A DNA stretch of 64,000 bases from JANWXD01 sp037446115. GTDB lineage: Bacteria; Acidobacteriota; Terriglobia; Bryobacterales; Bryobacteraceae. Below are positions 16,791 through 24,456 of this stretch, in pieces. The position numbers and the translations under genes are program-made. Within the stretch, counting starts at the first letter, position 1, and every line of letters begins with the position of its first letter. The DNA lies in the NCBI GenBank assembly GCA_037446115.1, contig JBBIJF010000001.1, positions 221,609 through 285,608 of the forward strand, given 5' to 3'. Under the pieces are notes generated by a model that worked only from the letters and a program-made list of their open reading frames with translations, was not told the origin of the DNA and did no database searches.

Positions 16791-16838
16791 GCCGGCAAGA
16801 ACCAATGATGCCGGGATCGGAGAGTCCCGCTTGCCGGC
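16791..16838 (+). promoter_or_regulatory. Structured leader upstream of the NCS2 permease (possible riboswitch or attenuator)
   Basis: A perfect 9-bp outer stem, gccggcaag (16791-16799) with cttgccggc (16830-16838), encloses an inner 5-bp stem, cggga (16812-16816) with tcccg (16825-16829). The inner stem stacks directly on the 3' side of the outer one, leaving a 12-nt one-sided bulge (16800-16811) and an 8-nt apical loop. It lies 30 bp before the purine permease start. The shape recalls small purine-sensing RNAs, but no known class was confirmed. Confidence 0.45.
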
Positions 16839-16868
16839 GTTGGCTTCCGGCCCCACAATGGGAAAGGC

Positions 16869-18317
16869 ATGCGGAACGTAGCTGCCGCGCCTGCGGGGAT
16901 GATTTACGGTCTCGACGACCGCCCGCCGTTCGGCCGCGCCTTGATGCTGGGCGCCCAGCACGTGCTCACCATGTTCGGCGCGACGGTCGCGGTACCGCTG
17001 CTGCTAGCTCCCGCGATGAACCTCTCTCCGCAGCAGACCGGACGGCTGATCTCGGCCGTCATGCTCGCCAGCGGAGCCGCCACGCTTCTGCAGGCGACAC
17101 TCGGCTCACGCCTGCCGATCGTGCAAGGAATGTCGTTCTCGTTCATCGCCGCCTATTTGTCCATCATTGCCGGCGTGAAGGACGACGGGGGCGGACCGCA
17201 CGAGATGATGCAGTACATCGCAGGAGCGATCCTGGCAGGCGCGGCCGTCGAAGCGGTCGTGGGCTACTCCGGCCTGATCGGCCGCCTGAAGCGTTTCCTC
17301 ACTCCCGTCGTCACCGGTCCCGTTATCATGCTGATCGGACTGGCGCTGTTCCAGCACGGCGCGCCCAAGGCCGGAGCCGACTGGGTAACCTCGGGCCTTA
17401 CCATGGCGCTCGTCATAGTCTTCTCTCTCGTCCTCGGGCGTCGAAAGACGCTGTTCCGCATCTTTCCGGTGCTGCTCGCACTGGCCTTCGTCGTCACCCT
17501 GTGCTGGTTACTCTCCGTGGCGGGCATCTACCGGCCCGGCCACCCCTCCTACGTAGATCTGACCGCCGCCCGCAGCGCCCCGTGGTTGCGCAGCCGCCTC
17601 CACGAGGTCCTCTTCCCCTGGGGCTGGCCGCAGTTTCACGCCGGTTTCTTCTTTGCCATACTCGCCGGTTACCTGGCTTCCATCATCGAGTCCTTCGGGG
17701 ATTACTATGCCTGTGCGCGCCTGGCCGCGGGCCGCGACCCGACCCCCCGCGAGATCTCCCGCGGGATCGGCGCCGAGGGGATCGGATGCATTCTGGCGGG
17801 TCTCGTCGGCGGCTTCAGCTCGACCAGTTACTCGGAAAACATCGGCCTGGTGGGGTTGACGAAAGTCGGCAGCCGCTACGTGGTGCAGTTGGGCGCGCTC
17901 ATTCTGATCGTGCTCGGGTTTCTCGGGAAGTTCGGCGCACTGGCCGCGGCCATCCCCAGCCCGGTGATCGGCGGAATCTACTGCATCATGTTCGGGTTGA
18001 TTGCGGCCGTCGGCGCGCAACAACTGGGCCGCTGCGACCTGAGCTCGGACCGCAACCTCTTCATCGCCGGTTTCACCCTTTTCATGGGACTGAGCGTGCC
18101 TGCCTGGTTCAGCGCCGTTGACAGTCCGGAAACGATCCAGCCCCTTGAAACACTGGCCATGTACCGGCCCACGGCAGAGGCGTTTCTGGCGCGTTTGCCG
18201 GCGGCTTTGGCCGACATCGTCGCCGCCATCGGCTCGACCGGCATGGCCGTCGGCGCCATCCTCGGCCTCATTCTGGACAACCTGCTGCCCGGCAAACCGC
18301 AGCAGGCAGCACCCTAG
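16869..18317 (+). CDS. NCS2 (NAT) family xanthine/uracil-type permease
   Basis: This 482-aa inner-membrane protein has about 14 hydrophobic segments. The start ALMLGAQHVLTMFGATVAVPLLL and the family signature ENIGLVGLTKVGSR (after GGFSSTSYS) identify a nucleobase-ascorbate transporter. The QGMSFSFIAAY motif and ESFGDYYA also fit. Proton-driven uptake of xanthine, uric acid or another purine is likely, because the UraA-type motif set is only partly kept. The RBS gggaaagg precedes ATG 16869. A structured RNA element lies just upstream. It converges with the next gene with only 9 bp between stops. Confidence 0.92.
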   Translation: MRNVAAAPAGMIYGLDDRPPFGRALMLGAQHVLTMFGATVAVPLLLAPAMNLSPQQTGRLISAVMLASGAATLLQATLGSRLPIVQGMSFSFIAAYLSIIAGVKDDGGGPHEMMQYIAGAILAGAAVEAVVGYSGLIGRLKRFLTPVVTGPVIMLIGLALFQHGAPKAGADWVTSGLTMALVIVFSLVLGRRKTLFRIFPVLLALAFVVTLCWLLSVAGIYRPGHPSYVDLTAARSAPWLRSRLHEVLFPWGWPQFHAGFFFAILAGYLASIIESFGDYYACARLAAGRDPTPREISRGIGAEGIGCILAGLVGGFSSTSYSENIGLVGLTKVGSRYVVQLGALILIVLGFLGKFGALAAAIPSPVIGGIYCIMFGLIAAVGAQQLGRCDLSSDRNLFIAGFTLFMGLSVPAWFSAVDSPETIQPLETLAMYRPTAEAFLARLPAALADIVAAIGSTGMAVGAILGLILDNLLPGKPQQAAP

Positions 18318-18326
18318 CCGCTTTTT

Positions 18327-19745
18327 CTACGGCACGGCGCCCAAACCCGGACCGTCCAGAGCGCTTGTGTCCATCGTGCCGTCCTTGATGAGGAAGATGC
18401 CGGGGAACCGCTTTTCCCAACCCCGGTTGGCCACAGGCACATACTGGCGGGAGTTGGCTTCGATGGCCGCCACACCGGGAATATGCGCCGCCAGTCCCGC
18501 CGAATGAATCAGCGAAGCGCCGGGACAGGTCAAGTCCTGCACGCACAGAAACATCTTGTGTTTTTGGGCGGCCGCAGCCATGAGCACCGACTGGCTCTGG
18601 CCTTTGCATGCTTTGAGCGCCGCGCCCGTATAGCCCATGTCCCGCGCCAGCTCCAGGCTCTCCAGATCCGTCAGCGATTCGTCAATCACCACCGGCTTGA
18701 GCTTCGCCGCTTCGTGCATGACGTTCTGCCGGTTTGCCTTCAAGTCCCGCGCCGTGGGCTGCTCCACATACTGGATCCGCCCGAAGCCTGCCGGGCTTCT
18801 CTCCCGAATCCGGTGCAGGAATTCCAGTAAGTAACCGACGTTCGGACAACGCTCGTTGAAGTCGAGGGAATAGTACCACCGGCTCACGCCCCGCTCTTTT
18901 TGTACTGTTTCGCTCACGCGGTCCACGCGGAGAACCCGTTCCACATCCCAGCGGAGGTCGTCGCCGTTGAGCTTGATCTTGATATGCGTCAGCCCGTTGT
19001 AGCGGATCCACTCGGGAAGCGTTTCCGGAAGTCCGTCGTTGATCCGTTTTTCAATATCTTCGTCGGTGATCGGGTCGAGCGCGCCGACCAGATGATACAG
19101 CGGCATGCGCGGTTTGGCTTTGCGGAGCACGTAGCGCTCGGGAAATTCGCCCCGGAACGCCTCCCCCAGGTAGTGGCCCAGATCGTGCCTCATCAGGTCC
19201 GGCCCGTATGTCCGGTAGCAATTGCGGCCGTGCAACTTACCGAACGCGTCGTGGATGGCGGCGTCAAAAGGGCTGGCCGTAACCAGCGTGCACAGTTTGG
19301 GAATGGCCTCGGCCAGTTTCAGTTGAGCGGAGACCTCGGCGGCAGCCCTGAGGTATGCCGGCTCGAGAGCCTGGTTGATGTCCAAGGGGTGGCCCGGCTC
19401 GCGGTATGCGCGCGTAATCGCTGCGATCCTCTCCGCCAAAACCTTCATCGCACCGAGAGTGGTCTCGTAGGACATCACGCGTGAAGGAAATGACCAGATG
19501 TTGCCCATCGGCATCGAGCCGAAGCCCCTGGCGTACCGTCCCCGCGACTCTTCGACCACGCAGTGCACGTTGAGGATCGTGACGCGATCCACCACCATGC
19601 CGCCGAATTTGATCGGCGTGCGATAGTGGTGGTCCTCGTAACCGTAGGTGATGTCCTTGATACGAACGCCCTGGCTGGACGCACTCCGAAGGAGAAACGG
19701 CCCGAGAGCTGTGGTCGCCAGCTCGCGGCGAGTCATCACACCCAT
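18327..19745 (-). CDS. Enolase-superfamily (mandelate racemase/muconate lactonizing-like) enzyme with export signal
   Basis: The protein is 472 aa. Residues 4-25 (MTRRELATTALGPFLLRSASSQ) resemble a twin-arginine signal. The capping domain is followed by a TIM barrel with the superfamily catalytic set: KIKLNGDD (KxK base near 260), metal ligands SLDFNER, YVEQPTARD and VIDESLTDLES, and a later LKACKGQSQS lysine. This fits the mandelate racemase/MLE group, but the substrate cannot be told. TAGAAT ends 7 nt before the ATG, predicting a leaderless mRNA. Neighbours give no pathway. Confidence 0.85.
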   Translation of the reverse strand: MGVMTRRELATTALGPFLLRSASSQGVRIKDITYGYEDHHYRTPIKFGGMVVDRVTILNVHCVVEESRGRYARGFGSMPMGNIWSFPSRVMSYETTLGAMKVLAERIAAITRAYREPGHPLDINQALEPAYLRAAAEVSAQLKLAEAIPKLCTLVTASPFDAAIHDAFGKLHGRNCYRTYGPDLMRHDLGHYLGEAFRGEFPERYVLRKAKPRMPLYHLVGALDPITDEDIEKRINDGLPETLPEWIRYNGLTHIKIKLNGDDLRWDVERVLRVDRVSETVQKERGVSRWYYSLDFNERCPNVGYLLEFLHRIRERSPAGFGRIQYVEQPTARDLKANRQNVMHEAAKLKPVVIDESLTDLESLELARDMGYTGAALKACKGQSQSVLMAAAAQKHKMFLCVQDLTCPGASLIHSAGLAAHIPGVAAIEANSRQYVPVANRGWEKRFPGIFLIKDGTMDTSALDGPGLGAVP

Positions 19746-19752
19746 GAACGCG

Positions 19753-19758
19753 ATTCTA
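19753..19758 (-). promoter_or_regulatory. Putative -10 element (TAGAAT) of the enolase-superfamily gene
   Basis: On the minus strand TAGAAT ends 7 nt before the ATG at 19745. No Shine-Dalgarno sequence lies between them, consistent with a leaderless transcript. Confidence 0.45.
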
Positions 19759-19784
19759 CGAGATGCAGCTGGGCTGTGTTGGCC

Positions 19785-20414
19785 TCACGCCTCGCGGCGC
19801 ATGCGATGGACGGCCAACGCCAGCAACGCCAGCAGGCATGCGGCCGCCGCCGCCATTTCCCAGGCGTGCTGCTTCAGCCACGCCGCGGCCGACCGTTCCC
19901 CAAACTGGGCGCCCAGCCAGGCCAGCCCGGCATACCGCGGCACGCGCGCGGCCAGGACCACAAGCAGAAACGGCACGGCTCGGGCGCCGAAGACGCCGGC
20001 CGCAATGATGAACACCTTCGTGGGCAACGGAAGCGGCATCAGCGCGGGAATAAAAACCGTCACCAGACCGTACCGGCCGAACCACCGGCGGAAGGTTTCG
20101 GCGCGCCTCTGGGGAACATGGCGCCGCCAGTAAAGTTCTCCCCCTTTGCGCGCCACCAGGTACAACACCATGCATCCGGCCGTCGAGCCGGACACAGCCA
20201 GCGCCGCGGCCGCGAACGCCAGAGCAGGTTCGCTGGCCGAGACCGCGATCAGCAGGGCGTCCACGGTCGCCGGAAGGGGAAGACCTGCCGAATCGAGCAG
20301 CGCCAGAACAAACACGCCCGCGGGTCCCCAACTGACTAGCGTCTGGGCGATAAGCCGCAGTTTGCTGACCTCCCCTTGCGTTCTCTTCGGCCCCGGCCCG
20401 ACGCCGAGCCGCAA
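19785..20414 (-). CDS. DedA/VTT-family membrane protein
   Basis: The protein is about 209 aa with five hydrophobic segments. The stretch FVLALLDSAGLPLPATVDALLIAVSA has the E/D-x(n)-PLP loop of DedA proteins, and the second half carries RWFGRYGLVTVFIPALMPLPLPTKVFIIAAGVFG, the F-x-R-(F/A)-x-P-like core (here FIPALMPLPLP). DedA proteins are thought to move undecaprenyl phosphate or phospholipids across the inner membrane. The start is uncertain: TTG 20414 is the only reasonable initiator upstream of the first helix. It lies 47 bp after ligA on the same strand and may be co-transcribed. Confidence 0.82.
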   Translation of the reverse strand: MRLGVGPGPKRTQGEVSKLRLIAQTLVSWGPAGVFVLALLDSAGLPLPATVDALLIAVSASEPALAFAAAALAVSGSTAGCMVLYLVARKGGELYWRRHVPQRRAETFRRWFGRYGLVTVFIPALMPLPLPTKVFIIAAGVFGARAVPFLLVVLAARVPRYAGLAWLGAQFGERSAAAWLKQHAWEMAAAAACLLALLALAVHRMRREA

Positions 20415-20461
20415 CCGCCGGCAAACCTTGCCGCCGCCTCCATCAAAACCCCGACTTCCCC

Positions 20462-22453
20462 TTACCGGCCACCCGTCATCTCGAGCAGCTTTGCCTCGTC
20501 AATCACCGGGATGCCCAGCTCGCGCGCTTTCTCCAGCTTCGACCCCGCCTCAGCGCCCGCCACAACGTAGCTGGTCTTGCGGCTGACCGAGCCGGCCACT
20601 TTGCCGCCCGCAGCTTCGATCCGCGCCTTGGCCTCCTCGCGCGTCAGGTGCGGCAGCGTCCCGGTGAGAACAAATGTCAGCCCGGCCAGCGGACCACCTT
20701 CTTTTTTCGTTACCTCCTGCTCGAACCGCAGTCCCGCCTTCCGCAGCCGCTCCACCAACTCGCGGTTGTGCGGTTCGCGGAAAAACTGGTAGATGCTCCG
20801 TGCGACCTTGGGCCCCACCTCCTCGGCCTGTTGCAGCGTCTCCTCGTCGGCCTCCGCGATCCGGTCCAGGCTGCCGAAGGTGTCGGCCAAAATCTGCGCC
20901 GTGCGCTCGCCGACGAACGGAATGCCCAGACCCCACAGGACGCGAGCCAGGGGCTTCTCCCGTGAGCGTTCGATGTTCGCCAGGATCTTGGAAGCCGATT
21001 TCTCTCCCATCCGCTCCAGCTCCACGAGCTGCTCCAGCTTGAGTTCGTAAAGATCCGCGATGCTTTTCACCAGACCGCGATCCACAAGCTGGTCCACCAG
21101 CGCCTCCCCGAGCCCGTCAATATCCATCACGCCGCGGGCGGCGAAGTGGCGGATGGACTCCTTCAGACGCGCCGGACAGTTGGTGTTGATGCAACGGCTG
21201 GCGGCCTCACCCTCCTGCCGCACGATCTTGCCGCCGCAAACCGGGCAGGTGTCCGGCATCCGGAAGGGCCTCCGGTGCTCACCCGGACGCACCACCCGCA
21301 CCACTTTCGGGATCACGTCGCCGCTCCGCTCCACCAGTACGGTGTCCCCGATCTGCACGCCCAGGCGCTCGATCTCGTCCTCGTTGTGCAGCGTGGCGCG
21401 CGACACAGTGACGCCGCCGATCGTGACGGGGCGCAGCCGCGCCACAGGCGTCAACGCGCCCGTGCGCCCCACCTGCACCTCAATGCCCTCCAGCACGGTC
21501 TCCTCCTGCCGCGCGGGAAACTTGTACGCAATCGCCCACCGCGGTGCTTTGGCCGTCCAGCCGAGCAGTCGCTGCTGCCGCACGGAGTCCACCTTGGCCA
21601 CGACCCCGTCGGTCTCATAGGGCAGCTCGTCGCGCCGCGCCTCCCACTCCCGGCAGAAGGCCAGCAGCTCCTCGAGGTCGGCGCACAGCCGGCGGTGAGG
21701 ATTGACTTTGAAACCCATCCGGGCCAGCGCATCCAGCGACTCCCAGTGGCTGTCGTAGTATGGATTCCCGTTGACGAGCAGAAAGTAGGCGTAGAAGTCC
21801 AGGCGGCGCGAGGCCGTGATTGCCGGCTCCAGCACCCGTACCGAGCCCGCCGCAGCGTTGCGCGGATTGGCGAAGCGGGGCAGCCCGGCCTTCTCCCGCT
21901 CCTCATTGAGCCGCTCGAAGGCCGCGCGATGCATGATCACCTCGCCCCGCGCCTCCAGCTCTTCGAGCTCGGTCTCGATCCGCAGCGGCAGCGAGCGGAT
22001 CGTGCGGGCGTTTTCCGTGACATCCTCGCCCTGCAGCCCGTCACCCCGTGTTAGCGCCTGCACCAAAACGCCCTGGCGGTAACGCACCGCCAGAGACAAA
22101 CCGTCCAGCTTCAGCTCCGCCACATAGCGGTAGGACTCGCCGCCGAGCAGACTCCGCACGCGCCGGTCAAAATCGCGCAGCTCCGCTTCATTGAGGGCGT
22201 TGTCGAGGCTGAGCATCGGTGAACTGTGGGGCGCAGTGACGAATCCTTCGCGCGGTTTGCCCCCCACGCGCTGAGTGGGTGAGTCCGGAGTGACGAGCTC
22301 CGGATGCTGCGTCTCCAGTTCCTCGAGCCGCCGCATCAGCCGGTCGAACTCCGCATCTGTAATCTCCGGCTGGTCGAGGACGTAGTACAGATACTCGTGC
22401 CTCCGGATCTCCTCGCGGAGTTTCTCAATTTCTTGCCGGACGTCTTTGACCAT
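20462..22453 (-). CDS. ligA: NAD-dependent DNA ligase LigA
   Basis: The protein is 663 aa, the normal length. Domain order is Ia, adenylation domain with the active-site lysine in AELKLDGLSLAVRY (near residue 117), OB fold, four-cysteine zinc finger (CPVCGG...CINTNCPARL), helix-hairpin-helix region (GVMDIDGLGEALVDQLVDRGLV) and a C-terminal BRCT domain (LAGLTFVLTGTLPHLTREEAK). It seals nicks during replication and repair. A -10 on the minus strand (TATAAT, 22467-22462) ends 8 nt before ATG 22453, suggesting a leaderless or very short leader. That hexamer is half of a palindrome shared with the divergent lipid kinase. Confidence 0.97.
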   Translation of the reverse strand: MVKDVRQEIEKLREEIRRHEYLYYVLDQPEITDAEFDRLMRRLEELETQHPELVTPDSPTQRVGGKPREGFVTAPHSSPMLSLDNALNEAELRDFDRRVRSLLGGESYRYVAELKLDGLSLAVRYRQGVLVQALTRGDGLQGEDVTENARTIRSLPLRIETELEELEARGEVIMHRAAFERLNEEREKAGLPRFANPRNAAAGSVRVLEPAITASRRLDFYAYFLLVNGNPYYDSHWESLDALARMGFKVNPHRRLCADLEELLAFCREWEARRDELPYETDGVVAKVDSVRQQRLLGWTAKAPRWAIAYKFPARQEETVLEGIEVQVGRTGALTPVARLRPVTIGGVTVSRATLHNEDEIERLGVQIGDTVLVERSGDVIPKVVRVVRPGEHRRPFRMPDTCPVCGGKIVRQEGEAASRCINTNCPARLKESIRHFAARGVMDIDGLGEALVDQLVDRGLVKSIADLYELKLEQLVELERMGEKSASKILANIERSREKPLARVLWGLGIPFVGERTAQILADTFGSLDRIAEADEETLQQAEEVGPKVARSIYQFFREPHNRELVERLRKAGLRFEQEVTKKEGGPLAGLTFVLTGTLPHLTREEAKARIEAAGGKVAGSVSRKTSYVVAGAEAGSKLEKARELGIPVIDEAKLLEMTGGR

Positions 22454-23408
22454 CCGCGTCCATTATAATTGTGGGTTCTCTGAGGACCGTATCGCCGCCT
22501 ACCGCAGCGCCGTCGTCATTTACAATCCGGCCACACGGGGCCTCCACGGAAGGCGCCGCACGCGCCTCGAGCGCGCGCTGGAGATCCTCGAAAACGCCGG
22601 CCATACCGTCAGAGCCGTGGCCACGGAGCGCCCGGGCAGCGGTGCCGAACTGGCGCGCCGCGCCGTCGAAAACGGCGCAGATTTGATCGTGGCCGTGGGC
22701 GGAGACGGGACCCTCAATGAGGCGTTGAACGGCGTTGCCGGCTCGGGAATTCCCCTGGCGGTGCTCCCGGCGGGCACGGCCAACGTGCTGGCGACGGAAC
22801 TCGGACTCGGATCGCTCGAGCAAGCCGCGGCGCGTCTGTCGCAGTGGATCCCTAAGCGCGTGGCCGCCGGACTGCTCACAACGGATCGAGGCGCAATGCA
22901 GCGGTATTTCCTGACCATGGCAGGCGTGGGCCTGGATGCCCGCATCGTTCACGGCGTGGATCCGAATCTCAAAAAACAAGGCGGCAAGCTTTCCTACTGG
23001 CTCGCCGGGTTCCGCCAGTTGGGACGGCGTCTGGAAGAATTCGAGGCGCGTGCCGAAGGGCAGTCCCGCCGCTGCAGCTTCGCTCTGGCTAGCCGCGTGC
23101 GCGACTACGGCGGGACATTCGCCATCGCCCGCCATGCCTCTCTCTTCCGCGACGATTTCGCCGTGGTGCTGTTCGAAGGACGCAACACGGTGCGCTACCT
23201 GAAGTACCTTGCGGGAGTCCTGATGAAGCGGCTCGAGGGCATGCGCGGCGTAACAGTCTTGCACGCCCGCCGCGTCGAATTCTACACCGCGGGAGCGGAG
23301 CCGGTCTGGGTCCAAGTGGACGGCGAACCGGCGGGACAGCTCCCCGCCGCCGTGGAAACGGTTCCCGCTGCCGTCACCTTGCTCGTTCCGCCCGAGTTTC
23401 CCGGATAA
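22446..23408 (+). CDS. Diacylglycerol/sphingosine kinase-like lipid kinase (DagK/YegS family)
   Basis: The protein is about 305-320 aa. The opening AVVIYNPATRGLHGRRR and the nucleotide loop VAVGGDGTLNEALNGVAG with LPAGTANVLATELG are the DagK catalytic domain; the C-terminal half forms the beta-sandwich domain with VDGEPAGQLP. It should phosphorylate a lipid at the membrane. The start is unclear. The coordinates use the longest frame (TTG 22446), but the -10 TATAAT at 22464-22469 would start RNA near 22476, downstream of that TTG. After it, no in-frame ATG, GTG or TTG precedes the conserved domain. An ATC at 22491, with GAGGA four nt upstream, is a candidate non-canonical start. Confidence 0.88.
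   Translation: MTIRVHYNCGFSEDRIAAYRSAVVIYNPATRGLHGRRRTRLERALEILENAGHTVRAVATERPGSGAELARRAVENGADLIVAVGGDGTLNEALNGVAGSGIPLAVLPAGTANVLATELGLGSLEQAAARLSQWIPKRVAAGLLTTDRGAMQRYFLTMAGVGLDARIVHGVDPNLKKQGGKLSYWLAGFRQLGRRLEEFEARAEGQSRRCSFALASRVRDYGGTFAIARHASLFRDDFAVVLFEGRNTVRYLKYLAGVLMKRLEGMRGVTVLHARRVEFYTAGAEPVWVQVDGEPAGQLPAAVETVPAAVTLLVPPEFPG
22462..22469. promoter_or_regulatory. Palindromic ATTATAAT: shared -10 region for divergent ligA and lipid kinase
   Basis: ATTATAAT reads the same on both strands, so TATAAT is present in each direction (22464-22469 plus, 22467-22462 minus). It lies 8 nt before the ligA ATG and at the start of the lipid kinase frame. The two promoters must compete for the same DNA. 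Confidence 0.6.
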
Positions 23409-23424
23409 CACTGGTGTCTCGCTC

Positions 23425-24429
23425 ATGGATAACCTCACCCACACGCTCGTCGGTCTGATGCTGAGCCGGGCCGGATTTAGTCGCGTCTCACCCCGTGCCA
23501 CAGCCTTGCTCCTCATAGCCGCCAACATCCCTGACCTGGATTCCATCAGCCGCTTCGGCGGCACCGTGCGGTATCTCGAGTATCACCGTGGCCTCAGTCA
23601 CGCCCTGGTGGCCATTCCCGCACTCGCTCTGATCCCCGTCCTTCTCGTACGCCTCTTCAGCCGCACCAAACCCCCTTGGCGGCGCGCCTATCTGGTCTCG
23701 CTGGCAGGCACGGCCACGCATCCCCTGCTCGACTGGACCAACGTCTACGGCGTCCGCCTGCTCGAACCCTTCTCGAGCGCCTGGCTGCGGGCTGACATCT
23801 TTGCGGTCGTGGACGTCTGGATCTGGGTAGCGCTGCTGCTCGGCGTGGCCGGCCCCGCCATCGCGCGCCTGGTGAGTTCCGAGATCGGCGCCAGACCCGG
23901 TAGCGGGCGGGGCGGCGCCTTTTTCGCACTCGGGTTCCTGGCCATCTACGGGCTGTTCCGCTACGCGCTCCACGAGCGCGCGACGGCGACGCTCGATGCC
24001 CACCTCTATGAGGGGCGGCCGCCCCTGCGAGTCGCCGCCATCCCCACGCCCTTCAGCCCCTTCCGCTGGGTGGGACTCGTCGAGGGCCCGAACTTTTACG
24101 CCGTCTACCGCGACTGGAGCCTGCTCGAGCAGTTCGATCCGACCGCGGGCCGTATCTACTACAAGCCCGAACCCCGCCCGGAATTCGCACGCGCCGCCGC
24201 CACCGGTGCCTTCCGCGTCTTCCTCGCCTTCTCCCAATACCCGCTGTGGCGCCTGACTCCTCTGGCCGACCCGGAGGGCGGCCAGCTCGTCGAAGCGATG
24301 GATCTGCGCTTCGGAGCGCCGCCCAACGAGCGGTTCGTGGCACGGGCGGTTCTGGACCCGTCCCTGCGGGTGGTGAGCGCGGAGTTCCGGTTCGGCGCGC
24401 CCCCGGAGTATTTCCTCCCGAAACGCTGA
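23425..24429 (+). CDS. YdjM-like (DUF457) membrane protein, metal-dependent hydrolase family
   Basis: The protein is 334 aa. The start MDNLTHTLVGLMLSRAG and motifs NIPDLDSI, HRGLSHAL and GTATHPLLDWTNVYG are typical of the LexA-regulated, membrane-bound metal-dependent hydrolase family (YdjM/DUF457). The histidines and aspartates in these motifs would bind metal. Four to five membrane helices lie in residues 1-170. The C-terminal 150 residues are soluble and contain DWSLLEQFDPTAGRIYY. The true substrate is unknown. It starts 16 bp after the lipid kinase, so a two-gene unit is likely. Confidence 0.85.
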   Translation: MDNLTHTLVGLMLSRAGFSRVSPRATALLLIAANIPDLDSISRFGGTVRYLEYHRGLSHALVAIPALALIPVLLVRLFSRTKPPWRRAYLVSLAGTATHPLLDWTNVYGVRLLEPFSSAWLRADIFAVVDVWIWVALLLGVAGPAIARLVSSEIGARPGSGRGGAFFALGFLAIYGLFRYALHERATATLDAHLYEGRPPLRVAAIPTPFSPFRWVGLVEGPNFYAVYRDWSLLEQFDPTAGRIYYKPEPRPEFARAAATGAFRVFLAFSQYPLWRLTPLADPEGGQLVEAMDLRFGAPPNERFVARAVLDPSLRVVSAEFRFGAPPEYFLPKR

Positions 24430-24443
24430 AACCCCGGACGGCC

Positions 24444-24449
24444 TATGAT
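24444..24449 (+). promoter_or_regulatory. Putative -10 element (TATGAT) of the aldehyde dehydrogenase gene
   Basis: TATGAT ends 7 nt before ATG 24457 and overlaps the two earlier ATG codons at 24445 and 24448. This favours 24457 as the start and predicts a leaderless mRNA. Confidence 0.45.
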
Positions 24450-24456
24450 GAATGTC

